Source: CATOSD01 sp965203135
GTDB taxonomy: Bacteria > Chloroflexota > Dehalococcoidia > Lucifugimonadales > CATOSD01
NCBI GenBank assembly: GCA_965203135.1
Contig: CBDBBO010000003.1
Span: 270,514-334,513, forward strand
Direction of reading: 5' to 3'
Length of the DNA: 64,000 nucleotides
In this document: in pieces, positions 53,739 through 63,254 of the stretch
Layout of the letters: each line of letters starts with the position of its first letter
Position numbering within the stretch: the first letter of the stretch is position 1
Program-made: the position numbers and the translations under genes
Notes under the pieces: generated by a model
What the model saw: the letters and a program-made list of their open reading frames with translations, nothing else
Databases searched by the model: none
Told to the model about the DNA's origin: nothing

Positions 53739-53856
53739 GGGCGCGTAGGGGCAACCCTCGTGGTTGCCTGTGGCGGCGAGGCGGGCGGGCGCGTAGGGGC
53801 AACCCTCGTGGTTGCCCTGTGTCAGCGAGGCGGGCGCCCACAAGGGACGCCCCTAC
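53739..53856. repeat. Direct and inverted repeat cluster upstream of ubiX
   Basis: GGGCGCGTAGGGGCAACC begins two direct copies (53739 and 53787, 48 bp apart), each followed by CTCGTGGTTGCC. An inverted, diverged copy at 53832-53856 reads GGGCGCCCACAAGGGACG then CCCCTAC. The cluster could fold into a large hairpin between UbiA and UbiX genes. Confidence 0.75.
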
Positions 53857-53883
53857 AAGTGTCACGGGATATGGGTCAAACCA

Positions 53884-54489
53884 ATGCAGCATGGTTCCAT
53901 TGAGAAACCCGTCGTCGTCGGCATCACCGGCGCCAGCGGCTCCGCGCTCGCCGACGCCGTAATCGACCGGCTGCTCGCGATGCGCGTCCCCGTCGTCGCC
54001 ACCGCGTCCTCCGCCGCCCGCATGGTCTGGCGCGAGGAGATGGACGAGTCCTTCGGCTCGGCCCTCGAGCGCTGGGACGCCGGCGGATCCTTCACCTTCC
54101 ACCAGGTCGGCGACCTCCGCGCGCCCATCGCCAGCGGCACCTATCCCACCCTCGGCATGGTCATCGTGCCGTGCAGCATGGCCACCGCTGCCGCCGTCGC
54201 CCACGGCCTCGCCGACAACCTCGTGCGCCGCGCCGCCGACGTCTGCATCAAGGAGCGCCGCCCCCTCGTGATCGTCCCCCGCGAGTCCCCCCTCAGCGCC
54301 ATCCACCTGCGCAACCTCGCCGAGCTCGCCCAGCTCGGCGCGACCATATTGCCGCCCGAGCCCGCCTTCTACCTGCGCCAGCGCACCATCGACGACGTGA
54401 TCGACTTCGTAGCCCAGCGCGTCCTAACCGCCCTCGGCGCCACCGACGCCCTCCCCCCCAGCATGCGTTACGAAGGGCCGAGGACGTAG
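53884..54489 (+). CDS. ubiX: UbiX-family flavin prenyltransferase
   Basis: Makes the prenylated FMN cofactor that UbiD enzymes require. 201 aa, flavoprotein fold: VVVGITGASGSALADAVIDRL, VATASSAARMVWREE, FTFHQVGDLRAPIASGTYPTLGMVIVPCSMATAAAVAHGLADNLV and RRPLVIVPRESPLSAIHLRN. Intact. The ATG at 53884 lacks a clear ribosome site; the conserved domain begins about ten residues later. Position next to UbiD and UbiA is functionally coherent. Confidence 0.93.
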   Translation: MQHGSIEKPVVVGITGASGSALADAVIDRLLAMRVPVVATASSAARMVWREEMDESFGSALERWDAGGSFTFHQVGDLRAPIASGTYPTLGMVIVPCSMATAAAVAHGLADNLVRRAADVCIKERRPLVIVPRESPLSAIHLRNLAELAQLGATILPPEPAFYLRQRTIDDVIDFVAQRVLTALGATDALPPSMRYEGPRT

Positions 54490-54540
54490 CAGCACAACAG
54501 CCCAGACCCCCAGCGACATTCCACCCTGCGCGGGTAGCGA

Positions 54541-54933
54541 TCAGTCCAACCGTTCCCCCCAGTGCTCAACGGCTAGGCCATCGGAAAATCGAACGGTCTC
54601 GGCCGTCCTCCGTTGCGTTACGTGCCACGCATTTGAACTGGAACCCTGTGTTGGCTCCGGCTCGAACCAAACGAGTCGGGCATGCACGGTGTCACCGGCC
54701 ACGGTGAGCTCTTGGATAACTACTCTCAGCCCTGGGTGTGACCGCCTGGCTGACACTACGACATTGGCGAACCCATCGGGGCCATACATTTCCGAGCCGC
54801 CGATTCCCTGGTGGTCAACGTAACTGGGTGAGACTAGGGACTCAAGGGTTGACACATCTCCCGTGTTGAAGGTCTCCGCCATGCGTCGCATGATTCTGCT
54901 GTGCCTCTCCCTGCTCGTCCTCTTGTCTTCCAT
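54541..54933 (-). CDS. SnoaL-like/NTF2-fold protein (ester-cyclase type)
   Basis: 130-aa cone-fold protein. ETFNTGDVSTLESLVSPSYVDHQGIGG, GPDGFANVVVSARRSHPGLRVVIQELTVAGDTVHARLVWF and the end SDGLAVEHWGERLD match the SnoaL-like polyketide-cyclase pattern with its conserved Asp/His. The substrate is unknown. Convergent with ubiX. Confidence 0.85.
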   Translation of the reverse strand: MEDKRTSRERHSRIMRRMAETFNTGDVSTLESLVSPSYVDHQGIGGSEMYGPDGFANVVVSARRSHPGLRVVIQELTVAGDTVHARLVWFEPEPTQGSSSNAWHVTQRRTAETVRFSDGLAVEHWGERLD

Positions 54934-55837
54934 CTGTCGATTCTATCAGGTGGATGGGATCGTAGGACACGTGCTCCTAGGAGCTAGCGAGGGGTAGGAG
55001 TCCTTGAACGTGGCTACTGATGGTGCGCACGCAGCTATGGGAAGCGTATCAGCGGCGGTCGGTTTGACACTGGTGGTTCATTCGGGTGACCCGCACCTCT
55101 AGATGAGCGGATAGGCCCTCTGGGGCGCCACTCGTCCGCAGTTCCTCCACGTAATCCTAGATGACCTTGGCCGGGAGCGGTCCCCGGGAGTCGTACGGCG
55201 GCTCGTCCGTTTCGTAGATGCAGACGCCGACGCCCAACCCAGGCCCATTGGTAGGGTGTTGAAGAACTGAGGCTTCGGGGACGAGGGTGATGGGATGGGG
55301 TCATCACACACCCAGGAGTTCTCAAGGCTAGGCGAAGCTGATTCGCGACAATGACTTCTGCTGGTCTTGGACACCAGGCAACTCACGCCGTCACGGCGCG
55401 CGGCGCAGCTGAGGAACCTAGGGTGCAACCCTCAAGTCGCCGCTGATTTCTTGACTAAGCTGGGCGCGCCCCTGCTCCATCCCTCGCAAACGGCCATTGA
55501 CATCCCCGCACATCCGTACTATTCTGCCCACATGCCAACCGACACCAACAACCGACCCGCCGCCAGCGTGCCGGCCAGCCCGGCGAGACGCCCAGTCCCG
55601 TTCCGCCACCAAATCCGTCGAGTTCATACCGAATACACCCGAAATCGTGACAGCCGGGCGGCATCAGCCACCCCCGATGAAACACCCTCCAAGTACGAAC
55701 AGCACAAAATGGAACACTTTCGGCAAAAGCCTACTTTGTACCGCGCGCAGAGCCACCGCCGCGGTTGAACTGGCCCCGCCTTCCCCATACAATACTCACA
55801 GCCAACAGGCCGCACCCTGCACAGGAGAGCTTCCGCC
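54934..55837. other. Gene-poor 904-bp region
   Basis: No intact recognisable gene. On the minus strand (about 55290-55070) a frame reading GLGVGVCIYETDEPPYDSRG, then a TAG, then DYVEELRTSGAPEGLSAHLE looks protein-like and may be a decayed gene. Other open frames are short, overlap each other and lack ribosome sites. Confidence 0.35.
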
Positions 55838-56405
55838 GTGATTCACTCGCTAGACGCCATCAAGGCCATCAACGACGGCCGCGAGGACGCCATAGTGGTC
55901 AGCACCATGACCCCCAACCGCTACTGGGAGTCCGTCTCGACCAATCGCGACCTGGACCTGCCCATCTTCGGCGCGATGGGCAAGGCGTCCTCCGTGGCCC
56001 TGGGACTCTCGCTCGCCCGCCCGGACAAGCGCATCGTCGTGCTGGACGGCGACGGCGGCCTGCTGATGAACCTCGGCACCCTCGTCACCATCGCCGACCA
56101 GGAGCCCGAAAACCTCGTCCACTTCGTCTTCGAAGACGGCATGTACTTCACCACCGGCGGCCAGCCGGTGCCCGGCGCCGGCAGGTTCAACCTCGCCGCC
56201 ATGGCCAGGGACGCCGGCTACCTCGAGAGCTTCGAGCTGGACAACCTCGAGGACCTCGTCAACGAAACTGCCCAACATCATGAACACCAAGGGCCCCGTC
56301 TTCGTCTGCCTGAAGGTCTCGCACGGCGAAGAGCTGCCGGAGGTCTACATTGGTGACACCGCCAGTGCCATGCGCCGCCTGGCCGACAAGCTGCGGGAAG
56401 AGTAG
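55838..56405 (+). pseudogene. ThDP-dependent enzyme, small (beta) subunit type, one frameshift
   Basis: About 188-aa thiamin-diphosphate-binding half-enzyme resembling the beta chain of sulfopyruvate/phosphonopyruvate decarboxylase. FGAMGKASSVALGLSLARPDKRIVVLDGDGGLLMNLGTL contains the GDG ThDP/Mg motif, and FVFEDGMYFTTGGQP follows. An extra base near 56267 shifts to LPNIMNTKGPVFVCLKVSHGEELPE. No alpha subunit lies beside it. GTG start at 55838 with AGGAG upstream. It is followed 6 bp later by the PHP gene. Confidence 0.75.
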
Positions 56406-56411
56406 CCCTCC

Positions 56412-57081
56412 GTGTTCGACTTCCACACGCACACCTTCCTCAGCGATGGTGTGCTCTCCCCCGTGGAGCTTATACGCCGCGCGATCGTGGCCGGCTACCG
56501 CGTAATGGCCATCACCGATCATGTGGGCTCCGGCAACCTTGAGTACGTGCTGAAGGCGCTGACCATCGACTGCCGGATGGCTTCCGAGCGCTGGGATATC
56601 CTCGCCCTGCCGGGGGTGGAGATAACCCACACCCCCAAGGAGGACATCGACCTGCTGGCCAGGGAGTCGAGGGCCCTCGGCGCGAAAGTGGTGAACGTGC
56701 ACGGCGAGACCATCGCCGAGCCGGTGGAGCCGGGCACCAACCACGCCGCCGTCAGCTCCCGCCACGTCAACATCCTCGCCCACCCCGGTCTCATCACGCC
56801 CGAAGATGCCGCCATCGCCGCGGCGAACGGCGTCTACCTCGAGATCTCCACCCGCAAGGGACACAGCCTCACCAACGGCCACGTAGCGCGCATAGCTCGC
56901 GCGGCGAACGCCGGCATGGTGCTCGACTCCGACGCCCACGAGCCGGGCGACCTGCTGACCCGCGAGCCACGCCCTCCGGGTGGCCCGCGGCGCCGGCCTC
57001 GACGAACACGAGGCCCTAACCCTCCTCGACGACAACCCCCGCGGCCTGCTGGCCTCCATCGGCATCGAATACGCCGGCTGA
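56412..57081 (+). pseudogene. PHP-domain metal-dependent phosphoesterase, one frameshift
   Basis: About 223 aa. DFHTHTFLSDGVLSP (HxH), MAITDHVGSGNLEY, ALPGVEITHTPKEDI, VNVHGE, NILAHPGLIT and VLDSDAHEPGDLL give the full set of PHP metal ligands. Near 56970 one extra base shifts the frame; the rest reads LRVARGAGLDEHEALTLLDDNPRGLLASIG. Relatives are histidinol phosphatase-like or phosphoesterases; specificity unknown. GTG start at 56412. Confidence 0.78.
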
Positions 57082-57091
57082 GAACCAAAAG

Positions 57092-57134
57092 GTCCCTTCC
57101 CCCTTGATGGGGGAAGGTTAGGATGGGGGTGAAG
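57092..57134 (+). repeat. Dispersed hairpin repeat, copy D
   Basis: GTCCCTTCCCCC-TTGAT-GGGGGAAGG followed by TTAGGATGGGGGTGAAGG; perfect 9-bp stem, immediately after the PHP gene. Confidence 0.82.
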
Positions 57135-57184
57135 GTCCTCCTCTACCGACGCGAGAACAACGAGGGGCTGATTGATGTGCTACA

Positions 57185-57541
57185 GTGTTTAGAGACGACG
57201 AAGTCAGGTACGTCGTTGCGTCGGTGTTGTTGGCCTGGGCAATCGCCGTCCTGATAGGCTACTACGAGATCTTCATCAACCGAGCGGACAGTGTGCCGGC
57301 AACAGTGGTGGCGGCGATCATCGGCGCTGCTGGCGCTACCGGATTCACGCTGCTGCTGGTAGGCACGTGGGAGGTGTTTTCGATGCTGGCGCGAAGAATC
57401 AACGAAAGACGCTTGGCCGAAGCACGCCAAGAAGGCCGAGAAGAAGAACGCAAGCGCTTGGAGGAAGAGCGCGCACGCCTCAAAGAGTGGTACGCCAACC
57501 TGCCCCAGGAAGTCAAAGACCAGTGGCCCCCGCCTTTCTAA
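57185..57541 (+). CDS. Small membrane protein with coiled-coil and PPPF tail
   Basis: 118 aa. Two hydrophobic segments (VASVLLAWAIAVLIGYYEI; VVAAIIGAAGATGFTLLLVG) are followed by a charged coiled-coil (RRINERRLAEARQEGREEERKR) and a C-terminus LKEWYANLPQEVKDQWPPPF. The same tail ends the next gene. GTG start with no clear ribosome site. Function unknown. Confidence 0.65.
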   Translation: MFRDDEVRYVVASVLLAWAIAVLIGYYEIFINRADSVPATVVAAIIGAAGATGFTLLLVGTWEVFSMLARRINERRLAEARQEGREEERKRLEEERARLKEWYANLPQEVKDQWPPPF

Positions 57542-57557
57542 AGGGGAGCAGTAATCT

Positions 57558-57776
57558 ATGGTCCTCTACAGATGGCTGAACAAGAGGCGCTTGGAGGCTG
57601 CGCGTGAAGAAGGCTATCGCGAAGGCCTTTTGCTGGGGATGCGAGAAGCCCTTGAGGAAGAGCGGAGGTGGTTGGAGTTAGCGACAGCACGGCTGATCGA
57701 AGATCAGAAGCGCCTGCGCGAGTGGTACGCCAACCTACCCCCGGAATCCAAGGAGAAGGTTCCCCCGCCGTTCTAA
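57558..57776 (+). CDS. Small coiled-coil protein sharing the WYANLP...PPPF tail
   Basis: 72 aa, mostly charged helix (LNKRRLEAAREEGYREGLLL, EEERRWLELATARLIEDQKR) ending LREWYANLPPESKEKVPPPF. It is homologous to the C-terminal half of the preceding protein but lacks the membrane segments. Function unknown; it may pair with the neighbour through the coiled coil. Confidence 0.65.
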   Translation: MVLYRWLNKRRLEAAREEGYREGLLLGMREALEEERRWLELATARLIEDQKRLREWYANLPPESKEKVPPPF

Positions 57777-57818
57777 TGTGCGAGGAAATGGTAGCTAGCT
57801 GAAGATCGCTCGCAACGC

Positions 57819-58795
57819 CTACTCCGGTAGCACCACCGAGTCCCGGCTCCGCGCCCGTGGCCACGCCCGTCGTGTTCCGCACCGCGAACGCCCGGCTCTT
57901 GGCCGTCGCCTCCTGCCCGAACCCCGCCAGGTGCGGCGTGACCAGCACTCTGTCCATGTCCAGCAGCGGATTGTCCGGGCTCGTCGGTTCCCTCCTCCAG
58001 CACGTCCAGGCCCGCTCCCGCGATCTTCCCGTCCCGCATCGCCCTGATGAGCGCCGCCTCGTCCACCACCGGCCCGCGGCAGGCGTTGATCAACACCGCG
58101 TTAGGCTTCATCATGTCGAACTCCCGGTCGCTCAGCATGGCCCGTGTGTGCCTGTTCAGCGGCACGTGCAGCGTCACGATGTCAGACTCCCGCAGCAGCT
58201 CGTCCCTCTCCACCCGGCGCACGTTCAACTCCCGCTCCAGCTCCGCCGGGAAGTTGACCACATCGCTGTACAGCAGCTCGCACTCCCAGCCCTGAAGCCG
58301 CCGCGCCACGCTCTGCCCAATCCGCCCGAACCCGATGATGCCCACGGTCTTGCCCGTCAGCTCGTAGGCGTCCTCGAACCAACTCTCGCGGATGTCCCCG
58401 GCCCACTTGCGCTCCTTCACGTACTGGAGTTGTAGCTGGAGCTTCCGGTAGACGCTCACCATGAGCGTGATGGTGTGCTCTGCGACCGCGACCGCGTTGC
58501 CGCCGCCGTTGTTCGCCACCTTCACCCCCAGCTCGCCCAGCGCCTGCAGGTCCATCATGTTGGTGCCCGCGCTGATGGTCTGCACCAGCCGCAGATTCGG
58601 ACATGCCCGCGCCAGTTCCACCGGAAACACCGACGGTATGGCGATCACTGACACGGTCTCCCGCATCTGCTCGGCCTGCTCTTCGATGGGCAGCGACGAG
58701 TCCACCCAGCCGATTTCGACGCCCTCCGGCGCCAGCCTGCGAAACGCCTCCAACTGCTCCCCATCCGGGGAAAGCAGCACTACCTTCGCGCTCAT
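57819..58795 (-). pseudogene. D-2-hydroxyacid dehydrogenase, two frameshifts
   Basis: NAD(P)-dependent dehydrogenase of about 325 aa. GKTVGIIGFGRIGQSVARRL is the Rossmann fingerprint; INACRGPVVDEAALI (Arg) and, after a shift near 57975, VLVTPHLAGFGQEA (His) carry catalytic residues. A second shift near 57845 is needed to reach the normal end DSVVLPE and stop at 57819. The ATG at 58795 has a perfect AGGAGG. Both shifts are single bases; sequence error is plausible. The substrate may be a glycerate- or phosphoglycerate-like acid. Confidence 0.8.
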
Positions 58796-58960
58796 TGAGT
58801 CCTCCTGTCTAATCTCTGGTAGGGACGGGTTCGCGACCCACCCGTTCTCGCTTGTGATGTCGCCAGATGGGGGGATATACTCTAGTCGGCCCTTCGGACC
58901 GCGCCGTATTGCCGGGCCGTGGGCCGGATTATACACCAATCCGGGGGATTACTCCGCTCC

Positions 58961-60160
58961 ATGAATCAGGCCGCGCTCGACGGCGTTCGCGTGTTGGACT
59001 TCACCCACCACGTGGCCGGGCCGTACTGCACCAAGCTCCTCGCCGACTTCGGCGCCGACGTCGTCAAGGTCGAGCGGCCCGGAGGTGGCGACCCCGCGCG
59101 CCGCATGGGGCCGTTCGTCCGCGATGAGCCGCAACAGGATATGAGCCTGCCGTTCCTGTACCTGAACACCAGCAAGCGCGGCGTCACCCTGAACCTCAAA
59201 TCCAGCGCGGGCCATGACATCGCCCTTAGACTGGCGGCGGAGGCGGACGTAATGGTCGAGAACTTCAGCCCACGCGTCATGCCGTCCCTGGGCCTGGACT
59301 ACGACTCGATTCGCAAGGTCAACCCGGACGCGATCATGGTGTCCATTTCCAACTTCGGCCAGTCCGGCCCCTACCGCGATCATAAGGCCACCGAAATCGT
59401 CGAGTACGCCCTCGGCGGCATGGCCTACATCTTCGGCAGCCAGGACCGCGAGCCGCTCGTCCACGCCTACAACCAGGCGCAGTTCAAGGCGGGCACCAAC
59501 GCCGCGTCGGCCGCGGCCATCGCCGTATTCCATCGCATGATGACCGGCCGCGGCGACTACGTCGACCTCTCGATCCAGGAGTCTATGACCACCGCCCTGA
59601 GGGACACCGCCTCCGTCTACACCTACCAGGGCGGCATCAAGGCCAGGGCCGCAACCTACACCGGAGAGATGCCCAGGGGCCCCATGACGGCGGGCGACGG
59701 CTACGTGGTGCCCATCGTGTTCGGCGGCGTGGACTGGGCCGACCTGTCGGAGTTCATGGAAGCGCCACCGCTGGCGGACGAGCGTTTCTCCACGGCGGAG
59801 GGCCGGCGAGACAACGCGCGGGCACTGCGCGAAGAGGTGGAGCGGGCGATAGCCCGGCGCGACGCCACCGACCTGTTCTACGCCGCGCACGAGCGGCGCG
59901 GCTACATCTTCGGCCTCGTACAGGACCCGGCCCAGTTGGTCGACAATCCCCAATATCGCCACCGGCGCTACTTCGAGGACGTCGTTCACCCGGTGGCGGG
60001 CAGCTTCGCGTATCCGGGCGCGCCTTTCGACATGAGCGCCACGCCCTGGCGCGCGCGATCGCCCGCGCCGACGCTCGGACAGCACAATGCCGAGGTGTTC
60101 GGCGAGCTGGGTCTCTCCCAACACGACTTGGTCGCCCTCAAGGCCAGCGGGGATATCTAG
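58961..60160 (+). CDS. Family III CoA-transferase (CaiB/BaiF), intact
   Basis: 399 aa, full length. LDGVRVLDFTHHVAGPYCTKLLADFGADVVKVERPGGGD is the family N-terminus; LNTSKRGVTLNLKS, VMVENFSPRVMPSLGLDYD (with the region of the catalytic Asp downstream), SISNFGQSGPYRD and the C-terminal PGAPFDMSATPW, APTLGQHNAEV are typical. It moves CoA between carboxylic acids; the acids are unknown. It is 3 bp ahead of the next CoA transferase. Confidence 0.93.
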   Translation: MNQAALDGVRVLDFTHHVAGPYCTKLLADFGADVVKVERPGGGDPARRMGPFVRDEPQQDMSLPFLYLNTSKRGVTLNLKSSAGHDIALRLAAEADVMVENFSPRVMPSLGLDYDSIRKVNPDAIMVSISNFGQSGPYRDHKATEIVEYALGGMAYIFGSQDREPLVHAYNQAQFKAGTNAASAAAIAVFHRMMTGRGDYVDLSIQESMTTALRDTASVYTYQGGIKARAATYTGEMPRGPMTAGDGYVVPIVFGGVDWADLSEFMEAPPLADERFSTAEGRRDNARALREEVERAIARRDATDLFYAAHERRGYIFGLVQDPAQLVDNPQYRHRRYFEDVVHPVAGSFAYPGAPFDMSATPWRARSPAPTLGQHNAEVFGELGLSQHDLVALKASGDI

Positions 60161-60163
60161 GCC

Positions 60164-61509
60164 ATGAGTCTTCCACTGGCAGGCGTTCGCGTCGTGGAGA
60201 TGGGCCAGCTCATCGCGGTTCCGCACGCCGCCAAGATGCTCGCCGACATGGGCGCCCAGGTAATCAGGGTGGAGTCACACGCACGCCTGGAGGGATACCG
60301 CGCCTCCGCCTTCTACGACAACGACCCGGGCAAGGTCTACTGGAACCGCGGCGCAAACTTCTACGAGCAGAACCGCAACAAGCTCGGCCTCACGCTCGAC
60401 CTGTCGAAAGCAGGCGCCCTTGACACGCTGCGCGAGCTGATCGCCATGAGCGACGTCTTCATCGAGAACTTCACTCCCAGGGTTATGCGCAACTTCAAGC
60501 TGGAGTACGACGACCTGCGCTTGTTGAGGCCCGACATCGTGTTCGTATCCTCCACCGGCTACGGCTTCACCGGTCCGTGGTCCGCGTTCGGCGCGATAGG
60601 CCCGACGACCGAGGCGGCGTCGGGGTTGTGCACTCCACGGGCTACGAGGGAGGACCGCCCGAGCTGGCCGAGATGCCCTATACCGACTACACCGCCGCCG
60701 AGCACACCGTGTTCGCGATAGTCACGGCCCTGGCCCACCGCGCTCGCACTGGCAGAGGCCAGTTCGTGGACGTGTCCCAGGCACAGGCCGCCAGCGCCAC
60801 CGCGCCCGAAACGTTGATGGACTACACCGCCAACGGCAGGATCGCGCGTCGCATCGGCAACCGCCATCCGTACATGGCGCCGCACGGCCTCTACCCGTGT
60901 CAGGGAGTGGACGCCTGGATCGCTATAGCCATCTCTCAGGACGAGGAGTGGTCGGCCCTGTGCGGCGTGCTGGAAGCGGGCGCGCTGAGCGACAACAAAC
61001 GCTTTGCGGACGCCGACTCGCGCTGGCGGCACAGGGCCGCGCTGGACGAGACGCTGTCGTCGCTCACACGCAAGTGGCAGCACCGGGAGCTGGCCGGGCG
61101 ACTACAGCAAGTTGGCGTGCCTGCAGGAGCCGTGCTCAACAACGCGGATCTGCTGTTCGACCCGCATCTCACGTCGAGGGGCTTCTACGAGATCTGCGAG
61201 CATCACCCGGCCGCCGACATGCCGCCGCTGCCGTACTCGAGCAGGCCGTGGAAGTTCACGCAGGCGCCCGCTGTGCCCCGTAGCGCGGCACCCCTGCTGG
61301 GCGAGCACAACCGCCACGTGCTCGAGGACATTCTCGGTATGGCCGGCGAGGACGTGCATGCAATGGAGGCCGACGGCGCAATCGGCAGCGAGCCGACGCG
61401 CCCGGCGCCTGCGCCCGCGGTCCCAGTGGAGGAGCAGGTGCGCCTGGGCCGCATCCTCACGCACGACCCGCACTACAAACAACGCGTACGCGAGCACTAC
61501 GGAAAGTAG
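60164..61509 (+). pseudogene. Family III CoA-transferase, one frameshift
   Basis: About 448 aa. GVRVVEMGQLIAVPHAAKMLADMGAQVIRVESHARLEGYR, NRNKLGLTLDLSKAGAL and VFIENFTPRVMRNFKLEYD precede a shift near 60620, after which VHSTGYEGGPPELAEMPYTDY and GRGQFVDVSQAQAASATAPETLMDYTANGR continue. The missing base lies in a G/T run, GGGGTTG. Without the shift the protein is complete and longer at the C-terminus than its neighbours. Possibly a partner subunit of the gene at 58961. Confidence 0.82.
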
Positions 61510-61532
61510 GAACCAAGAAGGAGGACACAGCC

Positions 61533-61898
61533 ATGAAGATCATCAGAAACGGCTCAGGACCCGAACAGGACCGCACCGACGCGCCACTGTTCGTCGGAGG
61601 TAAGGTCACCGGCCAGTCGATCGTGAGCGGCGACAGCAACTGGTTCAGCTTCAACTTGGTCAGCTTCGCCGCCGGCGCCCGCAACAAGTTCCACACCCAC
61701 ACCAGCGACCAGATCCTCTACGTCACCAGCGGCACGGGCATCGTCGCCAACGAGTCCGAAGAAGTGGAGGTCACCGAGGGCGACACCGCGCTCATCCCAG
61801 CCGGGGAGAAGCACTGGCACGGCGCGACCGCCGACTCCGACTTCGCCCACATCTCGCTCACCGCGCCCGACAGCCAGACAGAGATGTTCGACGACTAG
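61533..61898 (+). CDS. Cupin-domain protein
   Basis: 121-aa single-domain beta-barrel. FAAGARNKFHTHTSDQILYVTSGTGIV and TALIPAGEKHWHGATADSDFAHISL give the two cupin motifs with the His/His/Glu-type metal ligands. It resembles small quercetinase/carboxymuconolactone-associated cupins; function unknown. GGAGGA precedes the ATG. It sits between CoA transferases, likely in the same operon. Confidence 0.9.
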   Translation: MKIIRNGSGPEQDRTDAPLFVGGKVTGQSIVSGDSNWFSFNLVSFAAGARNKFHTHTSDQILYVTSGTGIVANESEEVEVTEGDTALIPAGEKHWHGATADSDFAHISLTAPDSQTEMFDD

Positions 61899-62003
61899 GC
61901 GCACCTGCGTCCGCGTGTGGTATTATGGCGCCCATCCTGCGGACGCCATGCCGCATGCCGGGCGCAAGCGCCTGCTCGCGGCGCGCGTGGACTAGGTGGC
62001 GCT

Positions 62004-63232
62004 ATGCCGATACTGGCCCTGGACGGACTGCGAGTGCTAGACGCCTCCCAAGGAGTCGCCGGGCCATACTGCGCCAAGCTGCTCGCCGAGTACGGCGCGG
62101 AGGTCGTCAAGATCGAGCCGCCCCGTACCGGCGACGAGAGCCGCCATTCGCGGGCCGTTCGCCCCGGACGTGCCCCGCGCCGAGGGCAGCGCGCTGTTCC
62201 TGCACCTCAACACCAACAAGAAGGGCGTTACGCTCGACCTGAACGGCGACGAGGGCCGCGACCTCTTTCTGAGACTCGTCGGCGAGAGCGAGGTGCTGGT
62301 AGAGAGCGGCCCGCCCGGTCAGATGGAATCGCTGGGCCTTGGCTACGAGGCGCTGCGTCGCGCGCGACCCGACCTGGTTATGACCTCCATAACCCCCTTC
62401 GGCCAGACTGGGCCGTACAGCCGCCACCAGTACACCGAATTGACCGTCTTCGCGTCGGGCGGCGGGATGCTCCGCGAGGGGCTGCCGGACCGCGAGCCGC
62501 TCATGTACGGCGGTGAAATCGCCCAGTACTTCGCAGGCACGTCCGCGGCAACCGCGACGATGGCCGCCTGCGTCGGCACCGGTCTTACGGGCAAGGGCCG
62601 CTGGATAGACGTGTCCATCCAGGAGTGCTTTGCGGGCCATCCGCACCAGATAGGGCGCCGCGCTCCCTTCGCCTACAGCGGCGAGACGGATGGCCGCAAC
62701 CACGCCCCACGAGCCGGTCGCGGGCGCGCGCGAGACGTTCGCCGTCGGCACCTTCCGCTGCAAGGACGGCTACTTCAGCTTCCTGCCGCTGGGACCCAGG
62801 ATGTGGCCCTACTTCGCGAACATGATAGAGTCGCCCGAACTGCTGGACGACCCGCGCATGGCGACGCCGCGCGAGCGCGAGCAGCACCACTACGAGTTGC
62901 TGGACAGGTTCCAGGCGTGGCTGGACGCGCACACGCGCGACGAGGTGTTCGAGGCCACGCAGCGAGTGGGCATCCCCGGCGGGCCCGTGCTCACCACAGG
63001 CGAGGTCATCGCCAACGAACACCTGGCCTCGCGGGACTACTTCCAGCGCATGGTCCATCCACAGGCGGGTGAGCTTACCTACAGCGGCTCGCCCTTCAAG
63101 CTGGACGGCTTGCCCGCAGACGATCCACGCCCCGCGCCGACGCTGGGCCAGCACAGCGATGAGATCCTGGGCGGGCTGCTCGGCCTGGACGCCTCCGAGA
63201 TAGCGGGGCTGCGCAGCCGCGAGATCATCTAG
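62004..63232 (+). pseudogene. Family III CoA-transferase, two frameshifts
   Basis: About 409 aa. LDGLRVLDASQGVAGPYCAKLLAEYGAEVVKIEPP, then after a shift near 62150 LHLNTNKKGVTLDLNGDEGRD and SITPFGQTGPYSRHQYTELTVFASGGG, and after another shift near 62690 the C-terminus (GTFRCKDGYFSFLPLGPRM, PAPTLGQHSDEILGGLLG). All three frames match the same family in order, so the gene is complete apart from two single-base changes. Confidence 0.8.
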
Positions 63233-63254
63233 CGCCAGGACGGAGGCAGGCATC

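Noticed and set aside
53739..53856. Repeat cluster considered as a short CRISPR array
   Set aside because: Two direct units plus one inverted unit, no regular spacers and no cas genes in the window.
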